Shown piece after piece: positions 16,801 to 22,985 of a DNA stretch of 47,646 nt. The DNA lies in contig JAAYEH010000720.1 in assembly GCA_012728855.1 (NCBI GenBank), forward strand, positions 1 to 47,646, given 5' to 3'. Both the position numbers and the translations under genes were made by a program. The DNA is from Rhodopirellula sp. (GTDB taxonomy: Bacteria > Planctomycetota > Planctomycetia > Pirellulales > Thermoguttaceae). Each line of letters opens with the position of its first letter. The first letter of the stretch is position 1. The notes under the pieces are model-generated. The model made no database searches, was not told the origin of the DNA, and saw nothing but the letters and a program-made list of their open reading frames with translations.

Positions 16801-19067
16801 TCGGTCTGGCCGACCTCGACGGAGACGGTGTCCTGGAATGGGCGACGGGCACCGAGGTGGATTATGCGCGATGGCGCGAGGGCGACAGTGGCGGCCAGCC
16901 CCACGCCGCCACAGTCCGCCAGGCCGATGCCGGTCCCGCAACGATGGCGTTCGAGGGGTTGGTGGCCGGCAGCGCTGCGCACCTCGAGGCTGGTCTCCGC
17001 CTGGAGGCAGTCGCGGCTGGCGGCTCGCCCGGCCAACTCGCGTCCGCAAGTTCGGTGACGGGGACCGCCGTGGCTGCCCACGCGGTCGACGATGTCTTCA
17101 TCCTGGCGGACGCGGACCGCCATCCGTTCCGTCTCGTGTCGGTGGACGTGGGGAGCAGTTCCGCCGCAGTGCTGACGTTTACGGGAACCCTCACCGACGG
17201 CGGCACGGTGACCCAGACCTTCGAGCTGATCCCTGGCGGCAGTCTCCAACGCCTCACCTTCGATGGCGACTTCGTCGATCTGGTCTCGGTGCAATGGACG
17301 CCGGGATCGACCCTGGCCGACAACGTTGCGGTTGCCCGGCCCTTGGGTCTCTGGACCGGCATGGGCGGGACGGAGGCATTGCAGGGCATCATTGAATTGG
17401 AGTCGATCGTGGGGCTCGACGCCGAGGAGGCCGCCGGGTTGGACGTGTGCGTGCTCAACGTGGCGCCGACGGTCAGCCTCAGCGGTGCGGAGACGGTGGA
17501 TGAGGGCTCCGCGTACCGACTCACCATCGGCAGGCCCTCCGATCCCGGCAAGGATATTGTGGAGAAGTACGTCGTCCACTGGGGCGACGGCACGGCGACG
17601 GAGGTCCAGGTGCCGTCGGCCCCGGATGGTTCGCCCGCGACCCTCCGGGTCGCTACGCATGCCTACGTCGACGAAGGGCGCTATGACATCACGGTGGAGA
17701 TCGTGGACGAGGAGGGCGCGCACGATCCCGATCCCGCTTCGGGCGTGCAGGTCATCGTGGAAAATGTGCCGCCGATGATCTGGATGCCCAGTTATGTGGT
17801 GGTCGATGAAGGGCAGTTGGTCACTCTGGCGGGAACCTTCAGCGATCCGGGCAGCGCCGACACGCACGAATACCTGTGGCACCTGGTTAGTGCGTCGAAC
17901 GGTCAGGCGATCAGCGACGCCACAACCGAGGAATATAGTTTCACGCCCACGGACAATGGCATCTACAAGTTCGAGTTTACCGTCACCGACGACGACGGCG
18001 GTGTGGCGACGGATACTCTGACCGTGACTGTCGAGAACGCACCTCCGATTGTTGCCGAACTCGCTGTCACTCCGAACGGCAGCGGCCGCAGCGTACGGCT
18101 GATCGGTTCGTTCACCGACGCAGGTCTCGCCGACACCCACACCGCCGTGGTCCACTGGGGCGACGGCACGCTGACGGAAACCGTTAACCTTATCCAGTTC
18201 CCCGGCTCCGGAGATCTGTCGGCGTTTCACACCTATGCGGCGGATGGCACCTACACGGTGACCGTTACGGTAACGGATGATGACGGCCTGGATGGAACGG
18301 GCGACACCATGGTGATCCTCACCACAAGCGAGGAACCTGGAGCCCGGATCGTCGACCGTGTCCTTCGTATCGTCGGCACAAGTCACGACGACAAAGTGCT
18401 GGTCGGTCGGCAGTCCCACGCGATCTTCGTGACGGCCGATTTCCTGCCCGGCCCGCTCCACACGGAACTCTTCGACGAACGCGACGTCGACAGAATCGAG
18501 ATTATCGTCGGGGACGGGAACGACATCGTGCTTTTGGCCGGCAACCTCGGCCAGCCTGCCTTGATCCACGGGGGCCGTGGCAACGACCTCCTCAAGGGCG
18601 GAAAAGGGAGCAATATCATCGTGGGCGGCGAAGGCAGCGATACGATCCTCGGTCACAGCGGGGACGACATTCTGATCGGAGGCTTGGGCCGCGACTGCCT
18701 CGTCGGCAATTCCGGGGACGACATCCTGATCGGCGGCACTACGGCCTTCGACGCCAACAACGCCGCCCTCCTGATGATCATGGACGAGTGGACCTCCCAT
18801 CACAGCCGCCCCGACCGCATCAAGAACCTCCGCGGCACCGATCACGATCGGTTCGATGACCGCCTCAACGCAGACTACTACCTCGTCGCCGACGGCGACA
18901 CCCCAACCGTCTTCGACGACACGGATCGCGACCGACTCACCGGCGCCTCCGGCTGGGACTGGTTCTTCGCCAATTTGATCGAGGGGGAAAAGGATGGCCC
19001 CAAAGACAAGGTGAACGATCTGAAGTGGTTCGAGTTCTTCGACGAGTTGCAGATGCTGTCGGAATAG
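7848..19067 (+). CDS. Giant modular surface/adhesin-like protein (3739 aa)
   Basis: The N terminus is basic and carries EPLEDRRLLAV (residues 39-49), a motif typical of giant planctomycete exported proteins. Modules in order (approximate residues): unknown region 50-860; RTX-type GGxGxD repeats 867-980; PKD-like 1121-1201; degenerate RTX-like 1238-1495; seven FG-GAP blades 1668-2065, enough for one integrin-like propeller (SFGYSVAVAGDRVVVGA is one blade); lactonase/YVTN-type propeller 2071-2348; RTX-like 2361-2495; several PKD-like 2541-2918; a split C-type lectin domain 2921-3188; three PKD-like 3205-3491; RTX repeats 3502-3631; and a conserved-looking tail with ASGWDWFFANLIEGEKD. The ATG at 7848 is chosen, with GAGGAGA 7 bases upstream; a GTG lies one codon before. 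It is probably secreted, Ca-binding, and involved in adhesion or envelope structure. It ends 13 bases from the convergent gene at 19081. Confidence 0.9.
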   Translation: MAGPLVRRFSKRRGPRQGNGTLRPQRYGDASRIRRLAIEPLEDRRLLAVDLDPLDEGLKDFFPILQDRLNTAFSASPIPLIGDQLASRAPGHFASKIATALQDFSVAAGDSAADVADALKQALGGLIASSTDVQFTNPDESPVDFSVSLADTIVGQLDLDLTLGDDPFLKPLVGSEGVVDVAVNWTFLLKFGVGTTEGFFIDTAYPNDLTAVVTAKLEDDFSAIGKLGYFSAWFQEDATASTTYQGQTMTGSWYVRQYQFDLSDSDEDGHLAATESLDVEYTTPRDNGEAHLDIEAAFIPDLAKWSNGSGLSDAERSTLFNIAVRTDAAITYPENHPASIQFPNVELDMREFYEGFARPILTEPAPVLGWFETIELWATRIFVPLNTLWAVYSNCDLSIGDRTFGPSIPGIVSGGLTMDTWGFDELLDYYPTLEEMKLDIPDVVNRPFESLGSFTIDADKDVLQANQSPIDYGNELEFPFFRHSWAGLNFKFLDNPVLIFGLMVGEDIDGPEWKEAGGIAGPLATFERHYDFGFLIGGNVTFFVVFNFSIYGEVGAKADINFSYDTLGLKEFSRALDYSSSAALEQSMGAQKNLLRRGFAFDDHNDGYRDGDISPPDKYFGEEIPLGDAPEFVVYGGIATDIWPGLDFGPLFTAKCGVKGGYDVAWYWDLNDLPNSLDGGGYPDNPEDYEYDGRVRLDEVDLSRHVLPGAVFNTAGGIEGGTDLYYEVIMMYHVMLSGTYSVARGPLDTWDYDIPNDQQILAGGVWADDVTLGTVSTDGTLTIYAGGTAGQRSVLPGDRDERFLIDSLGSDSGGEQIRVTFNERYTQIFSGVRKIFVDGGWGDDRIEVQQGVLSDLAPNDTALIFYGQDGDDTVIYRGKGAVSLYGGPGADSLTGGDGYDYLDGGDGHDTLVGGRGKDDLFGGGGDDKLFGGYGDDWLYGGPSDDVLNGGDGADLLNGQTGMDSLDGGKGADILDGGVDSNQYFWDIGSDLDTISNAVGVADRLTVRGSATEPNDSITLRKLNGSVEIVTHQGNITLEGIEQLLVDAGGGSDTIRVEDLSNTALQSIAINLAAPGESADAAGDTVCFIGSDSEADTITVDGVYQSFFHSRELKRDARSSVTFGVEASIDSSGWSEVSGTIENRGSLGTFTLEVDWGDGAVEAFPYTVGANEVTFSKAHHYLNYSPADTRTLRLVLTDHSGRLIASKSVTVGNAPALRITDQVASGNQEIFVLNSSPSRDRLTIKGGKGNDTLIVSAGSDGIRVQDLIAVTLDGGAGSDTLSTVYSNVTVRSETDDDPADTDVLIVSDDPNTAGAPEVDVSDNGIYVRHGAGADRPVASIEYAGIEQLHLNLGAHGGGNKVRVHNTIAGPVTITGGTASDDVRVFDAKDVLTIDLGGSGDDDRLTFDRSSDLVGLEGRLSATEITGLGLKEGEKISYSGVERLALLLGSRKDRLEIEDAGAATTVNAGDGGDEIVLLARGGPLSRSVTVCGQGGADTVTTQVDDLDLLAGSPFGDLWLSDLVETLQIVHLGAAPTGWRVENDAVWADRESGGSVRIVDVLGSAEVRIAGNCADTLIIADSVPAPQAARIEDGLVQVQRGASVVSFVGGLNSPPNDISPLASPDGAYIYAIGQTAAGMTALAVYRVDPVTGNLVGQAETDHLWIQNQELLAAGGVAGDRFGASVSISGDTLLVGAPMYDVPPYTSLYRDSGAVHLYESDAAGEWQRVAQFDIQDWSQWGGYGKEDHFGSSVGIDGNLAVIGAPDWNKLAGLTSLKDVGAIYVVEKRAEGWAPLQRIENPGDYDPYQPLYWGQNDHLGSSVAICGNTVVAGAPYDEPPPSWSGDDGSVRVYERVGETFSQTARLWASDNADGDHFGTSVAIDADTIVVGSPDDDDDGSNSGSAHVFERSGDQWQEVAKLTAADAAAGDSFGYSVAVAGDRVVVGAMLDDNDNGVDAGAVYVFEKIEGVWQQTAKLTAAGGAAGDRFGNSVSVSGNAFVVGAYRADGNRGSAYVFEKAGEDWRQDARLLAEDCEAADDFGASVALNLDQPVVGSPGDAGQRGSVYTFARQGTFAGAINAAIAPDAEGRHLYLARPGNDALVVLNRDPASGDVTLAQELVDGVNLDGVDGVEIPRDGARVYAATEAGIAVLSRDPSTGTVTWLEQIDTAEVGRPLDLEISQDGQFLFVAGSSGKIGVYRWSGTGHARSDLLDVASATALALSPDGANLYVARKTENAVSVLSWDAEEGRLDPLDEVRNGFRGVRGLQGVASLAVTNEYVLVVSEDDDSLVAFSRGAEGRLTYAQRLRNASGGVEGLENPNAVIVSPDGKWLYVTSTGDGSDRPGGVAWFGVEEASPPPARPLIIGYSGIAELTVRTGDGEDVVNVRDVANHLTVQTGGGPDTVTLSLKSGPQDVMVETGGNDDTVNVTLEAARKLTLTTGLENDRLNVFCVHAGATLGADLGDGDDIATVWEAEIDPAAVVTLDGGPGEDTLQTDTAGQWPLLAAPQSTDGHLRFESETLGSFSYQNFEKTLSFTAASVDAHGPYSIAEGDALVLTASAIPVAGTYVTTLQWDLNRDGLFEEAGDTVSAPVELILTVPWEDLVALGLAGGSALGTPYTIALRATDSGGNFVETEETVRLYDTPPDLRISGAARVMEGATYWLELTSSDQGEDLVTQWSICWDWVEGETNRFEPIPGNPSLVGHRYDVPGLKRIRARATDDDGTYDAVVTEGVFTLGVDVFDAVPILQINGGGSIDEGSLYELSVAALDPAGDENRWIIDWGDGSPVESMDVMPPMLTHIYADDGALAIRATAISDDGVYSVTKDVTVNNVAPELRIAGWPTADEGSSYTLFLAASDPGNDQIRSWTVDWGDGVEEMFDGRVRSVIHQYADDSAGESGGVYRITVSASDEDTTSQQLKVSLLERPLFTFDGGPEASGNFYTLTSGEMSWLAADAEAQALGGHLVEIGGYAEQDFLDRSFFGSPQPPGQLWIGLADLDGDGVLEWATGTEVDYARWREGDSGGQPHAATVRQADAGPATMAFEGLVAGSAAHLEAGLRLEAVAAGGSPGQLASASSVTGTAVAAHAVDDVFILADADRHPFRLVSVDVGSSSAAVLTFTGTLTDGGTVTQTFELIPGGSLQRLTFDGDFVDLVSVQWTPGSTLADNVAVARPLGLWTGMGGTEALQGIIELESIVGLDAEEAAGLDVCVLNVAPTVSLSGAETVDEGSAYRLTIGRPSDPGKDIVEKYVVHWGDGTATEVQVPSAPDGSPATLRVATHAYVDEGRYDITVEIVDEEGAHDPDPASGVQVIVENVPPMIWMPSYVVVDEGQLVTLAGTFSDPGSADTHEYLWHLVSASNGQAISDATTEEYSFTPTDNGIYKFEFTVTDDDGGVATDTLTVTVENAPPIVAELAVTPNGSGRSVRLIGSFTDAGLADTHTAVVHWGDGTLTETVNLIQFPGSGDLSAFHTYAADGTYTVTVTVTDDDGLDGTGDTMVILTTSEEPGARIVDRVLRIVGTSHDDKVLVGRQSHAIFVTADFLPGPLHTELFDERDVDRIEIIVGDGNDIVLLAGNLGQPALIHGGRGNDLLKGGKGSNIIVGGEGSDTILGHSGDDILIGGLGRDCLVGNSGDDILIGGTTAFDANNAALLMIMDEWTSHHSRPDRIKNLRGTDHDRFDDRLNADYYLVADGDTPTVFDDTDRDRLTGASGWDWFFANLIEGEKDGPKDKVNDLKWFEFFDELQMLSE

Positions 19068-19080
19068 TTCGGGCAACAAA

Positions 19081-20502
19081 CTAGGACGTCTTCGCCGCGG
19101 AAGCGGCGCGGCGGGCTTCGGCCAGGTCGCGAATGAGCTTCTCCAATTCGGCCGGGTCGAGGTGCTGCTGCAGCAACTTCTGCGTGTCGGTGAAGAGTTT
19201 GTCGATACGGCGCTGGACGGCCGCATCCTCGGAATAGATCTTCTTGTGTTCCCGATCCAGATCGCGTCCGAACTCCTCCCGGTTCTTCATCTGCCGCAGC
19301 TCGCTAAGCAGCGCCTCCGCCTCGCTGAACTTTCCCTCCTCCATGCGGCCGCGAATTCTCGCGACGAGGACTTCCCGCCGAGTGACGAGGTCAACCAGTT
19401 CCTCCTGCAAACCATTGACGAAGCCCTCCGCCTCCAAACGCTGGTCATCGTCGGGAACCGGCGTAACCATCTCCTTCTCGACACCCGGTACGATGGGGAG
19501 CCTCGCCAGCAAGGCGCCGCCGCTTTTGACCAGCAGCACGCAGAGCGGCGGATCCACGGGCTGGACCGAAAAAACACCTCGCCAATCGGTGCGGCCGATC
19601 CGATCGGCCTCCTTCGAACCGAGCTTCTGGCGATAGATCTCGTAACCGACCAGCGGTTTCTCCGGCTCGGTGCGGGATCGCAGCACGAGTTGCGTGGCCC
19701 GGCGGGGCGGGAGGACCGCCACGGCGAGCTGTTCCACTCGGCCTCGCCGGCGCCCGCTCAGCGGGCTGCGCAGGCCCGAGTACAAACTGCATTTCAACTC
19801 GGCGCCGGCAACCTCTTCCACGTAAAAAAACGTCCAGGGAACTTCGTTGGATCGCGCAAACTTGCCTTCGCGATTGTTGAAGCGTACCACCGGGCGGAAG
19901 AGATCTCCGGCGGTGGTTTGCAGGCAGGTGGGGTCGCGAGGCGCAAGCGCCGCCGCCCGCAATCGCAAGAGGACGCTCTTCTTGTCGACCTCCTCGATCC
20001 GCGCAACGGGTGCAAAGGCGTCGCACATCACGCGGAATGCGGTGTCGCGGAGCCGCGCCGGATGCAGCGCCGTACCGACGACGGCGGGATTCCACGTCCG
20101 GGTCCGCCCGTCCAACTCGCGGCCCGCCACGTGATAGCCGGCGAGATCCTCGGAAATCGCCAGTAGCAGCACCTTGTCGAAATCGAGCACCTCCTCGGGA
20201 ATCTGCTCCACGGTCACATTGGCCAGCCCGCTGCGCATCGCACGCTCCAGCGGCGGCGGCGCCGCGGCGAAGGTGGCGTCCCAGGCGGCGCCGATTCGAG
20301 CGGCGACCAGATGCGGCAATTCGGTGCGAAGGTCTTCTTCGAGTTGCTCGGTCAGTTCGGCCGACCGGCCCATCGCCATGAAGACCTGGATCCGGTAGGG
20401 AGTCAGTTCCCAGACGACCTGCCCCGGCGCTCCGGCGGCCGCGCCGAAGACGATTGCCAGGATCAGTGCAGCCTGTCGCCAAATAAAGTGTATTCCCGAC
20501 AT
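19081..20502 (-). CDS. Secreted protein of unknown function, last gene of the ExbBD operon
   Basis: Encodes 473 residues from the ATG at 20502. That start gives a clean signal peptide (MSGIHFIWRQAALILAIVFG, then AAAGAPGQ). The frame is open back to an ATG at 20658 that overlaps the upstream stop (ATGA), but that extension only translates a palindromic repeat. The middle has beta-rich stretches (VPWTFFYVEEVAGAELKCSLY, written here only as landmark around residue 240-260). The last 150 residues are strongly charged and helical (RRIDKLFTDTQKLLQQHLDP), probably coiled coil. I recognise no family. Its place behind the PQQ and solute-binding genes suggests a periplasmic part of the same system. The 3' third is duplicated at 5112-5588. 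Confidence 0.7.
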   Translation of the reverse strand: MSGIHFIWRQAALILAIVFGAAAGAPGQVVWELTPYRIQVFMAMGRSAELTEQLEEDLRTELPHLVAARIGAAWDATFAAAPPPLERAMRSGLANVTVEQIPEEVLDFDKVLLLAISEDLAGYHVAGRELDGRTRTWNPAVVGTALHPARLRDTAFRVMCDAFAPVARIEEVDKKSVLLRLRAAALAPRDPTCLQTTAGDLFRPVVRFNNREGKFARSNEVPWTFFYVEEVAGAELKCSLYSGLRSPLSGRRRGRVEQLAVAVLPPRRATQLVLRSRTEPEKPLVGYEIYRQKLGSKEADRIGRTDWRGVFSVQPVDPPLCVLLVKSGGALLARLPIVPGVEKEMVTPVPDDDQRLEAEGFVNGLQEELVDLVTRREVLVARIRGRMEEGKFSEAEALLSELRQMKNREEFGRDLDREHKKIYSEDAAVQRRIDKLFTDTQKLLQQHLDPAELEKLIRDLAEARRAASAAKTS

Positions 20503-20515
20503 GGCGCAAGGGGGG

Positions 20516-20596
20516 CGGGAGTCTTTTTCCGTATCGGTCCCAGCGTCGCTCGGCAATTTCGGTCCGGTCGGCGGCCGATACGGAAAAAGACTCCCG
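20516..20596. repeat. Palindromic repeat, gagtctttttccg type (copy A)
   Basis: The arms at 20516-20537 and 20575-20596 are perfect 22-base inverted repeats (core gagtctttttccgtatcgg) around a 37-base loop. The flank from 20597 to the ATG complement at 20658 is also similar to the corresponding flank of copy B (33014-33058). The element lies between the coupled ATG at 20658 and the likely true start at 20502. Confidence 0.9.
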
Positions 20597-20654
20597 ACCT
20601 CTTCTCGGTTGCGACGCGCATTCTTCTGCCGATCCATAGGCGGCCTGGAAGCGG

Positions 20655-22985
20655 TCATTGCCCCTCCCCGGGATAATGGAATTCCGGCTGCCAGGACTCG
20701 ACGTTCTGGTAGAGCGTCACCGGGCCGCTCCCCACGCCGGCAAGCGAACGATGGTAGGCGAAGTGATCGACGATCTGCCAGAGCGGAACGACAGCGATTT
20801 CATTGTGAGCGAGCCGGTGAATTCGCCGCAGCTTCGCGCTGACCTGCACCCAATCGGTGGCCTGATCCAACTGCGAGAGGGCCAATCCCATGTAGCGGCT
20901 GCACCCGCCGGCAGGCCCCTCGGCGGACAGGAGTCGGCGGGCGTCGACTACCGGTTCCCACATGGCCAGCTCGGCATACACCAGATCCACGTCGTCCGGA
21001 ATGGGCCGGCACGCCTCCGGCGGCAGCTCGCGGAGCGTGAGGCGAAGTCCGATGGCGCGAAGCTGGTCGCGGATCCAGGTGCAAGCCACGCGGGCGATTT
21101 CATGCGGAGGATGGGCGAGAACCATGACGGGAAGCTCTTTCCATCTTCCCAGGGTATCGGTCGCCGCCAACTCGCTGCGAGCCACTTCGGCCAACACCAT
21201 CGCCAGACGCACCTCGTAATCGCGAGGCTCGATCGTGTCGTCATAGGCGTAGGCCAGCGGATCCTGCAGCGACGTGCCGGCGGAGAACGGGCCGCTGATC
21301 ACCCGGCACCCCGGCGGCGGATTGTCGCCCAGCAGATGCTCCAAGATTAGCGGGCGATTGATGCCGTACACCAGCGCCCGGCGAAAGGTGGCGTTGGAGA
21401 TAAACGGCCGCTTCAGGTTCGGTATCAAGCAATGCACCAGCGGAACCGCATACGGCTCGACCACCAGATCGCCGGCATCGCGGATCTGCCGGAGTTCCCA
21501 GGGGTTTACCCGATCGAGCACCTCGATCTCGCGCTGCCGCAAAGCCGCCAACGCGCCGGCGCCGCGGTCGAAGTAGCGCTCGACGATCTCTTTCGAGTGA
21601 ACCGCTTCGGCGCCGTACTGGTCGTTCGTCACGTAGACGGACTGTTTGTCCGAGCGGTCGTCGAGCACGAAAGGGCCGTTGCCGAGCAGGCCCTCGCCGT
21701 CGATGGCGGGGCTTGTGTAGGGAAACAGGGGCGTCGTGAGATATGCCTGCGGGCGGACATGGGGCCAGCGCAGATCGGCCTGGACCTGGTATACCCCCGT
21801 CGCGGAAACCTTTTCCAACAGGGCATTCCACTGCACCGAGTAATCGGGAGCCTGCGGGTCGGCCAGGGCCAACAGCCGACGGGCGACGTCGTTGCCGGTC
21901 AGCACGGCGTCGCCGCGGGACCAACGCAAGCCGGGCCGCAGGCGGAACGTAAGCCGCCGGCCCAGCGCCTCGGTTTCCATCTCTCCCAGCGGACAGCGGT
22001 ACTTGCCGCCGTCGGTGCCGGGGCCGAGGAATTCCGTCAGCGTGCGATACACCAATCGGCTGCTGCGCCGGCCGGCCCAATCCGCCAGGCGAGCGGGCTC
22101 GAACTGCGCGGCCGGCGAGGTCACACCGACGACGACACGCGGATACTTCTCATGCACCGCCCGCGCCGTTTCCTTCGCGCCGGCCGTGGCGGGCCAAATC
22201 CGCATTTGCCGGCGAACGGCGGTGTCTGCGCTGCGAAAATCACCCGCGGCAAGCTCCGCCTTCGCCTGCTGGAGCAACTGGCTCGCTTCGTCGCTCCAAC
22301 GCGTTCGCCACTTTTCGAGAACGGCTTGCTGCGGAAATTTCTCGGCTAGCGAGTTGATCAAGGTTCGCGCCGACTCATACTGATCGCCAGTTACGTGCTG
22401 CTCGACGAGATGATCCACGGTCCGGCCCAGATCGTCGCCCAACCCCTTCCACTCGCGGTTGCGGCGGTAGATCTCCTGCAGCATCGCCAGGGCGTTTTCG
22501 TACAGCTTGGCGTTCTCGAACGACTCGAATTGCAGGTGCAGGTAATCGCAGACGCCGTCGTCGAGCCCGGGTGTTTTGGGAGCGTTGCGCTCGAGGAACT
22601 GCAAATAGTTGTAGGCCTCCTCGTACCGCCGCGCCCGTGCCAGCTTCCCTGCCTCTTCCAAGACGATCGATTCGAAAAGCTCCACTCTGGCGATGGCCCG
22701 CCAAAGCACCTCGTAGGCCGTATCGGGCTGATCGAGCAGCCGGACCGTAAGCTTGCCCGACTTCGGCAACGGATCGGGAACGCGCCGCTCGGGCAGGTCG
22801 AGCGGCTTGACGGTGAGAACGGCATTGTCGTTTTGGTCGTCGAGCGTGATGCGATCGAACGGCTCCTGCTCGTACAGCGGCAGTTGAGCGGCGGCGAAAC
22901 GCGCCAGGAGTAAAGACCAGGCCAACAGCGCCGCCAGCCCGGCGAGCGATTTCCTCGTTGAGTGTGGCAGCACGGAAATGCTCAT
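20655..22985 (-). CDS. Family-5 ABC-type solute-binding protein with N-terminal helical (TPR-like) region
   Basis: Encodes 776 residues. Residues 1-34 form a signal peptide (RKSLAGLAALLAWSLLLARF, then AAAQ). Residues about 80-270 are helical and repeat-like (ARARRYEEAYNYLQFLERNA). From about 290 the SBP_bac_5 fold is visible: RRSSRLVYRTLTEFLGPG, LTFRLRPGLRWSRGDAVLTG, LLGNGPFVL, and FRRALVYGINRPLILEHLLG. Such proteins normally bind peptides, opines or metals for an ABC importer, but no permease or ATPase gene is near. The start overlaps the upstream stop by 4 bases. The fusion to a TPR-like region and the ExbBD context suggest a role as a recognition subunit in an energised envelope complex. 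This is inference. Confidence 0.85.
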   Translation of the reverse strand: MSISVLPHSTRKSLAGLAALLAWSLLLARFAAAQLPLYEQEPFDRITLDDQNDNAVLTVKPLDLPERRVPDPLPKSGKLTVRLLDQPDTAYEVLWRAIARVELFESIVLEEAGKLARARRYEEAYNYLQFLERNAPKTPGLDDGVCDYLHLQFESFENAKLYENALAMLQEIYRRNREWKGLGDDLGRTVDHLVEQHVTGDQYESARTLINSLAEKFPQQAVLEKWRTRWSDEASQLLQQAKAELAAGDFRSADTAVRRQMRIWPATAGAKETARAVHEKYPRVVVGVTSPAAQFEPARLADWAGRRSSRLVYRTLTEFLGPGTDGGKYRCPLGEMETEALGRRLTFRLRPGLRWSRGDAVLTGNDVARRLLALADPQAPDYSVQWNALLEKVSATGVYQVQADLRWPHVRPQAYLTTPLFPYTSPAIDGEGLLGNGPFVLDDRSDKQSVYVTNDQYGAEAVHSKEIVERYFDRGAGALAALRQREIEVLDRVNPWELRQIRDAGDLVVEPYAVPLVHCLIPNLKRPFISNATFRRALVYGINRPLILEHLLGDNPPPGCRVISGPFSAGTSLQDPLAYAYDDTIEPRDYEVRLAMVLAEVARSELAATDTLGRWKELPVMVLAHPPHEIARVACTWIRDQLRAIGLRLTLRELPPEACRPIPDDVDLVYAELAMWEPVVDARRLLSAEGPAGGCSRYMGLALSQLDQATDWVQVSAKLRRIHRLAHNEIAVVPLWQIVDHFAYHRSLAGVGSGPVTLYQNVESWQPEFHYPGEGQ

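Noticed and set aside
15336..19226. Open frame of 1296 codons on the minus strand opposite the giant gene
   Set aside because: It follows from GC-rich codon use on the other strand, has no recognisable domains, and the plus strand carries clear PKD, lectin and RTX modules there.
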